Shown here one piece after another: positions 7,195 through 14,241 of a stretch of DNA of 47,469 nucleotides (the first letter of the stretch is position 1; each line of letters opens with the position of its first letter). The DNA is from Anaerolineales bacterium. Its GTDB lineage: Bacteria > Chloroflexota > Anaerolineae > Anaerolineales > Villigracilaceae. The stretch covers positions 1 through 47,469 of the forward strand of contig JAEURH010000014.1 in NCBI GenBank assembly GCA_016789365.1, read 5' to 3'. Below the pieces are notes generated by a model that saw only the letters and a list, made by a program, of their open reading frames with translations, was not told the origin of the DNA and did not search any database. The translations under genes and the position numbers were made by a program.

Positions 7195-7854
7195 CTACTG
7201 TGACAAATTAAAAGCAAATGACCACGGACCCGATATTGTATAAAACTCATCGCTGTAAACAATCTCTTCCGCTTGCTGTTGAGTCATTTCTGGTGGAATG
7301 CTGAGGATTTGCATGGTCAATGCGCCGTTTACATCTATACAATCTAGCACAATGCCAATGCCACGTTCTGCTAAAGATTGTTGAATTTTCGGCATATAGA
7401 TAGAACAATAATCATCACCTTGCGGTGGCGCGGCGATTGAATTAATAACAATCGAAGCATTTGTTAAATCAGCATCAGGTGGAACAACAAACGTCAAAGT
7501 ATCACAACGCAAGCCAGGGTTGCCTTCTTGTAAACTCAATAACGTTGTGCCGTATTCTTGTAAAACAATTCCGCTGTAATTCAAACTCGCAGACCAAATA
7601 GACCAATCCGCCGCATCGGGCAATGTGTAACATACATCAGCGTTCACATTTTTTCCATCCATCCAAACTTGTTCCATGCGCACATCAATTCCGCTAGCAA
7701 TTTGATTCGATGCCACTTGCACTTGCGCGGTTGGATAGGACTCATCAATATAAGCAGTTGCTGTCGGTAAAAATTCTGGAAGTACCACCGTTTGTGGTGA
7801 GGGTGAAGCACAAGCAGTGATGAATATGGACAACAACAAGATTAACTTTTTCAT
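7195..7854 (-). CDS. Lipoprotein of unknown function
   Basis: The 219-residue protein starts with MKKLILLLSIFITACASPSP, a classic lipoprotein signal with the lipobox Ile-Thr-Ala-Cys at residues 12-15. It would be diacylated by Lgt and cleaved by LspA, both encoded in this window, and held on the outer face of the membrane. A short Pro/Thr linker (LPEFLPTATAY) follows. The mature part is beta-rich with Cys residues (DVCYTL, LRCDTL, DYCSIY, VLDCID) that could form disulfides. I do not recognise the family. It is separated from the downstream tyrS leader by a repeat-rich gap and from the upstream epimerase gene by a palindromic repeat. Confidence 0.75.
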   Translation of the reverse strand: MKKLILLLSIFITACASPSPQTVVLPEFLPTATAYIDESYPTAQVQVASNQIASGIDVRMEQVWMDGKNVNADVCYTLPDAADWSIWSASLNYSGIVLQEYGTTLLSLQEGNPGLRCDTLTFVVPPDADLTNASIVINSIAAPPQGDDYCSIYMPKIQQSLAERGIGIVLDCIDVNGALTMQILSIPPEMTQQQAEEIVYSDEFYTISGPWSFAFNLSQ

Positions 7855-7879
7855 TTAGATTTTTTCTCCTTTGACCGGA

Positions 7880-7931
7880 GTGCGTCGCGCCGATGAATTC
7901 AGAATCATCTAATTTTCAAAACGCGACGCAC
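7880..7931. repeat. Palindromic repeat family B, copy 1
   Basis: GTGCGTCGCG (7880-7889) and its reverse complement CGCGACGCAC (7922-7931) flank a 32-base AT-rich loop. The same GTGCGTCGC core recurs as the arms of the repeat at 31955-32042. It fills most of the gap between the epimerase stop and the lipoprotein start. Confidence 0.75.
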
Positions 7932-7934
7932 CCT

Positions 7935-8822
7935 TTACATTAAATCTTCTAACGCCTCTTTCAGACTTGGAAATTGATACTGATACCCAGACTCTAGTAA
8001 TCGCTTCGGCTGAGAGAATCTGCCATCGAGAATCAGGACGCTCATTTCACCTAAAATGTTTCGCATTAAAAATTCTGGGTATGGAAACCAATAAGGGCGA
8101 TGTAAAACTTCTGCAAGTGTTTTGTTAAACTCCGCATTTGAAGTTTGTGCAGGCGCAATCAGATTATACGCGCCATGCGCATTTTCATTTGCTATCAAAA
8201 ACCTCACTGCCCCAACCCAATCGCGGATGTGAATCCACGGCATGGCTTGTTTGCCCGAACCAAACGGACCACCGAAAAATAATTTAACAGGTAAAGCTAT
8301 TAAAGCAAACAAAATGGCTTTTTTATCCAAAACTGGTGCCGACCTTGTGATGATTCTTCTCACGCCTAAATCATCTAGTGCTTTTGTAGCATCTTCTGAT
8401 TGCACGGCAAGTTGAGCAGAAAAATCATCCGCAGGTGGAGTAGATTCGTCGGCAAGGCTTCCGCTTAATCCATAATAGTTAATGCCAGAGGCTTGCACAA
8501 AAATGCTGGGGCGTTTGCCAGAAGCCTCAATAGCAGAAGCAAGCAGAAGTCCAGGTGTGAGGCGTGAATCCAAAAACGACTGTTTTTTTGCACGAGTCCA
8601 TGGAAAAGTCGAAAGCGATTTTCCTGTTAAGTGAATCACCACATCCATTTCATTCATTCGATGCGCCCAGCCGTTTAATGTTTTTCCATCCCATAAAATA
8701 GATTCTACATTTTTTATTTTTTTCGCACGGCGAGTCAAAACAAAAACTTTATGACCATCACTCACAAAAGATTTTGTTAAAGCAGTTCCTAAAAAACCCG
8801 AACCGCCCGCAATTAAGATGTT
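7935..8822 (-). CDS. TIGR01777-family NAD(P)-dependent epimerase/dehydratase-like protein
   Basis: Short-chain, Rossmann-fold protein of the SulA/YfcH (TIGR01777) family; the substrate of this family is not established. The N-terminus MNILIAGGSGFLGTALTKSF carries the GGSGFLG dinucleotide-binding loop. Other family-like blocks are VVIHLTGKSL, QASGINYYG and PWIHIRDWVGAVRFLI, and the C-terminus (FPYPEFLMRNILGEMSVLILDGRFSQPKRLLESG) is typical. I place the start at 8822 (295 residues) because the fold begins there and AGGA lies upstream; an in-frame ATG at 8846 has no ribosome binding site. It is divergent from the HNH gene. Confidence 0.88.
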   Translation of the reverse strand, partial: NILIAGGSGFLGTALTKSFVSDGHKVFVLTRRAKKIKNVESILWDGKTLNGWAHRMNEMDVVIHLTGKSLSTFPWTRAKKQSFLDSRLTPGLLLASAIEASGKRPSIFVQASGINYYGLSGSLADESTPPADDFSAQLAVQSEDATKALDDLGVRRIITRSAPVLDKKAILFALIALPVKLFFGGPFGSGKQAMPWIHIRDWVGAVRFLIANENAHGAYNLIAPAQTSNAEFNKTLAEVLHRPYWFPYPEFLMRNILGEMSVLILDGRFSQPKRLLESGYQYQFPSLKEALEDLM

Positions 8823-8854
8823 CATTTCTAATGTTCCTGTAATCATTTGGGGCT

Positions 8855-8884
8855 TTCACAAATTATCAAAACTGGATGTATAAT
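8855..8884 (+). promoter_or_regulatory. Promoter of the HNH gene
   Basis: TTCACA (8855-8860), an 18-base spacer and a perfect TATAAT (8879-8884). Transcription would start near 8891, leaving a leader of about 14 bases before the ATG at 8905. Confidence 0.65.
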
Positions 8885-8904
8885 TCCGCAGTTGTTGAGA
8901 ACTT

Positions 8905-9408
8905 ATGAATGAACCCGTATTAGTGCTCAATGCAAATTTTGAGCCAATCCACGTCTGCTCAACACGACGGGCAATCGGATTAATCCTTGCAGGTAAGGCT
9001 GGGATGATTGCAAACGGGCGCGGAAACATTCGCACGATTTCACAATTAATTCCGCGACCATCGGTCATTCGGCTTGAAATGCAAATCCATCGTCCACGCC
9101 CGCGTGTGAAATTAACGCGCCGTGAAATCTTTCGGCGTGATAATTATACCTGCCAGTATTGCGGCAAACATCAACTCAACTTAACCATTGACCATGTCAT
9201 GCCGCGTCATTTAGGTGGTAAACATATTTGGACGAATCTAGTCACTGCTTGTTCAGGGTGTAATCATCGCAAAGGCGGGCGCAAAGTGGATGAGGCTCAC
9301 ATGCACTTGATGAGAATTCCAAAAGAACCACCAGCCGAAGCCGCTTATATTTTTGGTAAACATTTAAGTGAAAATCAAGAGTGGGCGCAATATATTTCGG
9401 GTTGGTAA
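8905..9408 (+). CDS. HNH endonuclease family protein
   Basis: A 167-residue protein with a C-terminal HNH (beta-beta-alpha-metal) nuclease domain. Two CxxC pairs (C83/C86 and C116/C119) should hold a structural zinc. D96-H97, N111 and N120-H121 are the HNH catalytic positions (TIDHVMPRHLGG, TNLVTACSGCNHRKG). The N-terminal 70 residues (VLNANFEPIHVCSTRRAIGLILAG) match the stand-alone HNH proteins common in Cyanobacteria and Chloroflexota, whose role is unclear. There is no methylase or restriction partner beside it, so a restriction role is not supported. It ends at a palindromic terminator shared with the convergent MBL gene. Confidence 0.88.
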   Translation: MNEPVLVLNANFEPIHVCSTRRAIGLILAGKAGMIANGRGNIRTISQLIPRPSVIRLEMQIHRPRPRVKLTRREIFRRDNYTCQYCGKHQLNLTIDHVMPRHLGGKHIWTNLVTACSGCNHRKGGRKVDEAHMHLMRIPKEPPAEAAYIFGKHLSENQEWAQYISGW

Positions 9409-9413
9409 AAAAA

Positions 9414-9450
9414 TTAGACCTGACAGGTTTTAGAAACCTGTCAGGTCTTT
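9414..9450. terminator. Bidirectional terminator formed by palindromic repeat C
   Basis: GACCTGACAGGTTT (9417-9430) and AAACCTGTCAGGTC (9434-9447) form a 14-bp perfect stem with a three-base loop, followed by TTTT on the plus strand and by a T-rich run on the minus strand. It lies between two convergent stop codons (9408 and 9455). Its form, a perfect short-loop palindrome, matches repeat D at 31316-31348. Confidence 0.8.
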
Positions 9451-9454
9451 TAGA

Positions 9455-10207
9455 TTAAAAATCTATCTCCATAAAATCTTTCGCCAATTCGATTTCCCCA
9501 CGAAAAGCAGATTTTGCTTCCTCGACTAAACCGCTTCTTTCAAACCTGCCAGTTGGGTAATGAATCAGAAGCATTTTTTTCGCCCCAGCCTTCGCGCCAA
9601 TTTCACCTGCTTGTTTCGCAGAAGAATGCCCAGGTGACTCACCTGTCGCTTCGTGAATCAACATATCCACGTCAGCACTGAGGCGCACAACTTCATCACA
9701 TGGTTCCGTGTCGCAAGAATATGCCATCACTTTTTGATTTGCAAATTTGATTCTCAATCCAATATTCGGAATCATATGATGCACCGGCGAAGCATGGACA
9801 ATAAAATCATCACAACTTAACACGGGTGTCATTTCATCACTCGGTAAACGATAAAACACAACTGGGAAAAAATGGGGCCACTCAGACCAGTTATATAAGT
9901 TCATCATTGTTTCAACACGGTCAAGTGTGTAATGCAAACCATAAATATTAAGTGGCTTTTGCCTACCCATTAGCCACATATCCATCAATAAAAGCGGAAT
10001 GCCCGAAGCATGGTCGGGGTGAAAATGCGTGACGATGATGTCGGTCAAGTTATCCAAATCTACGCCTGCTTGCTCCAAACGCACAATTGGATTGCTAACA
10101 CAGTCAATTAATAAAGTCCGTTCCTTTCCAAGAATAACCATGTGAGTATTCTCGGCTTGCTTGGTCGGGATTGCATTGGACGAGCCTAAGATGATAACTT
10201 TTGGCAT
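9455..10207 (-). CDS. Metallo-beta-lactamase fold hydrolase, RNase Z-like
   Basis: A 250-residue protein of the RNase Z/arylsulfatase-like branch of the metallo-beta-lactamase superfamily. The N-terminus (VIILGSSNAIPTKQAENTH) and the metal motif HFHPDH (H61, H63, D65, H66) are clear. SPVHHMIPNIGLRI, SCDTEP and HEATG provide further metal or phosphate positions, and HYPTGRF lies near the C-terminus. Family members process tRNA 3' ends or act as phosphodiesterases. As the tRNAs here lack an encoded CCA, a tRNA 3' endonuclease role is possible, but the exosite arm of true RNase Z is not obvious, so the substrate stays open. Confidence 0.8.
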   Translation of the reverse strand: MPKVIILGSSNAIPTKQAENTHMVILGKERTLLIDCVSNPIVRLEQAGVDLDNLTDIIVTHFHPDHASGIPLLLMDMWLMGRQKPLNIYGLHYTLDRVETMMNLYNWSEWPHFFPVVFYRLPSDEMTPVLSCDDFIVHASPVHHMIPNIGLRIKFANQKVMAYSCDTEPCDEVVRLSADVDMLIHEATGESPGHSSAKQAGEIGAKAGAKKMLLIHYPTGRFERSGLVEEAKSAFRGEIELAKDFMEIDF

Positions 10208-10242
10208 AAGTCATATCTTAACTCAAAATTAACATTTAATAA

Positions 10243-10274
10243 AAAACATCCTGTGAAAATTCACAGGATGTTTT
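10243..10274. terminator. Intrinsic terminator of the ABC exporter operon
   Basis: AAAACATCCTGTGAA (10243-10257) and TTCACAGGATGTTTT (10260-10274) form a 15-bp stem. On the minus strand the 3' arm runs into TTTTTTATT. It sits three bases beyond the permease stop and upstream of the MBL gene, separating the two transcripts. Confidence 0.85.
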
Positions 10275-10276
10275 CC

Positions 10277-11719
10277 TCATTTTCCCATCACACCCAGCAA
10301 CAAACTCGGCGTGATGTATGCTTCAATCACTGCCGCAATAGCAAGCAACGGCACTACCAAACCAATAAAAATTTTTGCCCAATCGGCAAGCAATTCGAGA
10401 ATTACCTCACCCATTGATTTGCCCGTTTGTGGCGTGACAATGACCGCACCGAAATATAAAACAACGGCGCTTCCAATCATCAAAGCAGGGATTTCAAAAA
10501 TCCCATGCGGGGCAACGCCAGCCAAAAATATCGGCAATGGGTTTATACCTAGCAATTCAAATAAAGCATATAGCCCGCCAATTAATGCAATATTGACCAT
10601 GTATAACATAATACCTAACACACTAAATGAAACCATGCCTGCTAAGAAAATAACTGCCACAGCCCGTGTGTTGTTCAAAAATAAAAACGGCGCACTGAGA
10701 TGCCCTTGAATTTCTGAAAGGTCTGGTAATTCCCCAATTTCTGCCATACTTTTTTCAAGCTCGGCAATATCTTCAGGAGTTGCCGTAGCAATTAATTCAG
10801 AAACATTATCTTTAATCCAAGCATAACTTGCCCAAATGCTCACACCTGCAATCAAAGTGACAAAAAATACAGCAGGCAAAATACGGCGCATAGCACTGCT
10901 TAGCACAGTGCCATACCAATCAAGAATAGATGTAGCCCCGCCTGTGAAATTTCTTAAGAATGTTTTCAATATCCATCTTAAATTAATTGTATCAATTTCA
11001 CGCCCAAGCAAATATTCTCTTTCAAAATGCGCAATGCCCACACGAATCAGCAACAAGGCAATAATCGTCACGCCTGCAATGCCAAGCCATAATACTCTTT
11101 CATTGCCCCAAAACAACATCACCGCTTCGCCTTGCATTAATATCGCCACAGGAATCACAATAAATGATGCTAACAAATTCGCCGCTTTCACAGAAGTGGA
11201 TTGAACTGAAATCACAATCGCGGCACTCACCATCAGAAAAGCGTGAGCGGCTGTCAGCAAAAATAACTGCGTCAGCACAGAAGCGGAAGGCATGGTTAAG
11301 TTTTGACGCGAAACCATAATCAAATATAAAAGAATGGATGAATAACTTGCAACTAAAGGTGTCATCACACCGACCAATAATTTTCCGAAATACAATTGCC
11401 AATCGTCAAACGGCGCGCTTAACAATGGCTCAATTGTGCCACGTTCTTTTTCACCTACAAACGATTCTAAAGCAACTACTAACGAAACCGTAATCGGAAA
11501 AAAGCCAATAATCAAAACCGAAAACGGCACCAGCCTATCTAAAATTAAATTGGCTTCAAATTGATTTAAGAAATCAACTGTTTGTTTTGCAAACTCATTC
11601 ATCAAGAACGGAAAACATAACGTCAAAATTAACATCGGCATCAGCACGCGCCAATCGCGTAATTGGTCACGCAATTCGCGCTTTGCCACTAGCCAAATCG
11701 GTTTTAATTTATTGAACAT
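10277..11719 (-). CDS. ABC-2 type permease with C-terminal SpoIIM-like domain
   Basis: Membrane subunit of an ABC exporter, 480 residues. The N-terminal part (about 1-250) is an ABC-2 permease of the NatB type: a cytoplasmic start (IWLVAKRELRDQLRDWRVL), a helix, an external loop, then the GEKERGTIEPLLSAPFDDWQLYFGKLL coupling segment and five further helices. After a linker, residues about 335-480 look like a SpoIIM/DUF95 domain: the LFLNNTRAVAVIFLAG start and the hallmark APHGIFEIPALMIG. The gene overlaps the ATPase gene by 11 bases, so the two are translationally coupled. No substrate can be assigned. Confidence 0.85.
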   Translation of the reverse strand: MFNKLKPIWLVAKRELRDQLRDWRVLMPMLILTLCFPFLMNEFAKQTVDFLNQFEANLILDRLVPFSVLIIGFFPITVSLVVALESFVGEKERGTIEPLLSAPFDDWQLYFGKLLVGVMTPLVASYSSILLYLIMVSRQNLTMPSASVLTQLFLLTAAHAFLMVSAAIVISVQSTSVKAANLLASFIVIPVAILMQGEAVMLFWGNERVLWLGIAGVTIIALLLIRVGIAHFEREYLLGREIDTINLRWILKTFLRNFTGGATSILDWYGTVLSSAMRRILPAVFFVTLIAGVSIWASYAWIKDNVSELIATATPEDIAELEKSMAEIGELPDLSEIQGHLSAPFLFLNNTRAVAVIFLAGMVSFSVLGIMLYMVNIALIGGLYALFELLGINPLPIFLAGVAPHGIFEIPALMIGSAVVLYFGAVIVTPQTGKSMGEVILELLADWAKIFIGLVVPLLAIAAVIEAYITPSLLLGVMGK

Positions 11720-12641
11720 ACTCGTAACCTTTCGCCCCTGCCATCACTTTCAAATACACTTGTTCAAGCGTGCGTGTCTCTTCTTGCAACGCAACCACAG
11801 GGATATTTTTGGATGCAAACAGATTCAACAATTTTGGGTTTGATTCTTCCGCCGCTTCAACCCTGACCTTCAAACTGGTTGCTGTTCTTGAAATTAACTC
11901 TACGCCTGTGGGCAGTTCAAAATCTACATTTGCAGTTTCTGAAAATTTAACAACATATTCAGGCGAACCCAAAACATTTCTTTTTAATTCATCCAATGTG
12001 CCTTGAATTAAAATTTTGCCACGATAGATAATCGCAATCTTATCGGCTAATGCTTCCACTTCGGTTAAGTTATGTGAGCAAATCACAATCGTCCGACTAG
12101 ATGATTTGAGGCGGGCAATTTCATCGCGCACCAATCTCGCAGACTCAGGGTCCATTGCCGAAGTCGGTTCGTCTAATAACAAAACGCCAGGCTGATGAAT
12201 CATTGCGCGAGCAAGTGCTAATTTCTGACGCATTCCTTTTGAATACTCACCTACTCTCCGTTTGGCGGCTTCCATCAATCCAAAATATTCAAGCAAATTA
12301 TCACTGCGTTTTTTTCTTTCATTTGTATCAAGCCCATATACTTGACCAAAAAAATCAAGATATTCATTGGCAGACATCCGCATATATAAGCCATGTTGCT
12401 CTGTTAAGACTCCGACTGATGCGCGAACATCATGTCCGTTTTTGACAACGTCATAGCCAGCGACTCGCGCCCAGCCGCGTGATGGATTGAGCAAAGCAGT
12501 TAACATGCGAACAGTTGTCGTTTTGCCTGCTCCGTTTTGACCCAGCAAAGCCAATATTTGCCCACCTTGCACAGAGAGGTTGACACCATCCACAGCCATA
12601 AAATCATGAAATTGTTTGCTGAGGTCGTTTGTTTCTATCAT
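11709..12641 (-). CDS. ABC transporter ATP-binding protein (NatA type)
   Basis: Energises the permease encoded just downstream. The 310-residue protein has Walker A GQNGAGKT (34-41), the signature YSKGMRQKLALARAM, Walker B VLLLDEPTSAMDP and the switch His in ICSHNLTEV. The C-terminal 80 residues are the small regulatory domain often found in ABC-2 exporter ATPases. An AAAGGAATTC-type ribosome binding site precedes the ATG. It is distinct from the second ABC ATPase at 32246, which is closer to GldA. Confidence 0.93.
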   Translation of the reverse strand: MIETNDLSKQFHDFMAVDGVNLSVQGGQILALLGQNGAGKTTTVRMLTALLNPSRGWARVAGYDVVKNGHDVRASVGVLTEQHGLYMRMSANEYLDFFGQVYGLDTNERKKRSDNLLEYFGLMEAAKRRVGEYSKGMRQKLALARAMIHQPGVLLLDEPTSAMDPESARLVRDEIARLKSSSRTIVICSHNLTEVEALADKIAIIYRGKILIQGTLDELKRNVLGSPEYVVKFSETANVDFELPTGVELISRTATSLKVRVEAAEESNPKLLNLFASKNIPVVALQEETRTLEQVYLKVMAGAKGYEYVQ

Positions 12642-12770
12642 AGGAATTCCTTTGGTAATTAGTAAATTGGTAAATTAGAGGCTAGGCGTTTGAGTTTTGT
12701 GATTTATAGATTAAGAAATGGTTTGATTTGATTGTATTACCCGCCGATAGATTTGTCCTTGACAACTTCC

Positions 12771-13541
12771 TTACAGATTTTGTGCAAAGCGATGTCGCCA
12801 AAGTAGAAATCCGCTTGTAAGGAGAAAGAGCAGAATAAAAAATACTTGATTTATGTTAATTCCGTTAATCAATGATGAATCTAACCTGAGAAATTCTAAT
12901 CCAAAACGAATGAGGGAATAAAAAGCAAGATAAAACAAGAATAAATCGCCTGCATTAAGTATGGATGAAAATTTTCTGCCGAGCCAAAGTAATAAAATGA
13001 AATTGATTGAATTGAGTATCATTTCGTATGCAAATAGCGGATGATAAAACTCTACCATTTCATAGCCTGATAAACGATGAGCAGAATCAATAAAAATTGC
13101 CCAAGGAAGATTTGTGGGCAAGCCGTATAACTCTTGATTTAGATAATTCGTAAAACGTCCAATGATTTGAGCCAGTAAAAAAGCTGGAGCAAGAATATCT
13201 GCTAAATTCCAAAAGGGTTGTCCATATTTTCGGCAAAATAAATATAAAGCCAATGTTCCACCGAGGATAGCACCTGGGATTCCGAATCCACCAAGCCATA
13301 ACGCGAGCGCATCCACTGGATGGGAAAGATAATGTTGGGTTGTAAGACCAAGCTGAACGGAGGAAAGAGGCGGGGTGAAAATATGCCACAGTCTAGCACC
13401 AATCAATCCCCAAATCGTCAAAGGTAAAAATAGATAATAAATAATTTCAGGGTCGTGATTAAATCTTTTTGCTTGGTAAGCAGAGAGCAATGCGCCGCAA
13501 GCAATTGCGAATGCGATTAAGATGCCGTTGCCTTCGTTCAA
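12771..13541 (-). CDS. lgt: Prolipoprotein diacylglyceryl transferase
   Basis: Transfers diacylglycerol from phosphatidylglycerol to the lipobox Cys of prolipoproteins at the outer leaflet, the first step of lipoprotein maturation. The 256-residue protein is rich in membrane helices and holds the family signature GRFTNYLNQELYG (R129, N132, N135, E137), matching E. coli R143-E151, followed by HPLFAYE and a C-terminal RFGLEFLR. The segment that reads GGMSFHGG in E. coli is GGFGIPGA here, so His103 is replaced by Pro. The stop overlaps nothing downstream, but the start overlaps the previous gene by four bases (ATGA). LspA is encoded at 25813 and two lipoproteins elsewhere in the window. Confidence 0.9.
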   Translation of the reverse strand: MNEGNGILIAFAIACGALLSAYQAKRFNHDPEIIYYLFLPLTIWGLIGARLWHIFTPPLSSVQLGLTTQHYLSHPVDALALWLGGFGIPGAILGGTLALYLFCRKYGQPFWNLADILAPAFLLAQIIGRFTNYLNQELYGLPTNLPWAIFIDSAHRLSGYEMVEFYHPLFAYEMILNSINFILLLWLGRKFSSILNAGDLFLFYLAFYSLIRFGLEFLRLDSSLINGININQVFFILLFLLTSGFLLWRHRFAQNL

Positions 13542-14158
13542 TTTGTTTCCTTTTGTTTTTTCATGCGTTCATGCCCTTGTGCGCGGACGTGAAAAATTCT
13601 TTGAAAGGCTGTGATATTGCCAAGCAAGGCAATGATGCAAACCGCAATAAAAGGTTGATTGAAAACAAGCAGTGGGATTAAAACCAAATATCTTTCAACG
13701 CGCGTCAGGATTCCGACTTTGGCTGTGAAATTTAATCCCTCTGCACGGGCTTTGACATACGAAACAAATACCGAACCTGCCGCCGCCGCAAATGTGACCA
13801 TGACTGCGAGTTGATTATTTTGTGTGAGAAAAAAATATAGCAAGCCACCGAATGTAATTAGCTCTGCATATCTATCACTGACTGAATCTACAAATGCACC
13901 AAAATCGCTGGGTTCACCACGCAGGCGTGCCATTGTGCCATCAAATGCGTCAATCAAAACAGAGGCGAGCAAAATGAATGCGCCTGTTGTCATTTTTCCG
14001 AGCGCGAGATAATATGCGCCAACTGTTGTGCCTGCTAAACCAAGCAAGGTGATGGTGTTTGGATGTAAACCAGTTCGATTTAAGAACGCACCAATTGAGT
14101 CTAAAACACCTTTGAAGATAATTCTTAATCTATCTGTAAATGTGGGTTTGGGATTCAA
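13538..14158 (-). CDS. CDP-alcohol phosphatidyltransferase family protein
   Basis: Integral membrane enzyme that joins a CDP-activated lipid to an alcohol acceptor. The catalytic CDP-OH motif is intact: D70-xx-D73-G74-xx-A77-R78, G87, D91 and D95. The N-terminal LNRTGLHPNTITLLG and the later SYVKARAEGLNFTAKVGILTRVERYLVL resemble the branch that contains phosphatidylinositol-phosphate and archaetidylinositol-phosphate synthases rather than classical PgsA, but the acceptor cannot be fixed from sequence. The 206-residue size is normal. It overlaps lgt by four bases, which couples a lipid-making and a lipid-using enzyme in one operon. Confidence 0.88.
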   Translation of the reverse strand: MNPKPTFTDRLRIIFKGVLDSIGAFLNRTGLHPNTITLLGLAGTTVGAYYLALGKMTTGAFILLASVLIDAFDGTMARLRGEPSDFGAFVDSVSDRYAELITFGGLLYFFLTQNNQLAVMVTFAAAAGSVFVSYVKARAEGLNFTAKVGILTRVERYLVLIPLLVFNQPFIAVCIIALLGNITAFQRIFHVRAQGHERMKKQKETN

Positions 14159-14164
14159 ATTGAT

Positions 14165-14205
14165 TTAACCTTTTTTTTGCCACAGAGGGCACAGAGATTT
14201 TTGAG
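14165..14205. repeat. Degenerate fragment of repeat family E
   Basis: GCCACAGAGGGCACAGAGAT (14179-14198), preceded by a T tract, resembles the internal arms of the palindrome at 6987-7140. It lies in the gap between ftsK and the phosphatidyltransferase gene. Only one arm is visible, so it may be a decayed copy. Confidence 0.4.
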
Positions 14206-14241
14206 AAAGACCTTTAAGACTACTTCGACTAATCAGATTAT

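Noticed and set aside
8905..9408. HNH protein as part of a restriction or anti-phage system
   Set aside because: It stands alone with housekeeping neighbours and a widespread family pattern; no methylase, helicase or toxin partner is present.
13202..13402. Frames overlapping lgt on the same strand
   Set aside because: They are out-of-frame shadows; the lgt frame has the full signature and length without a frameshift.
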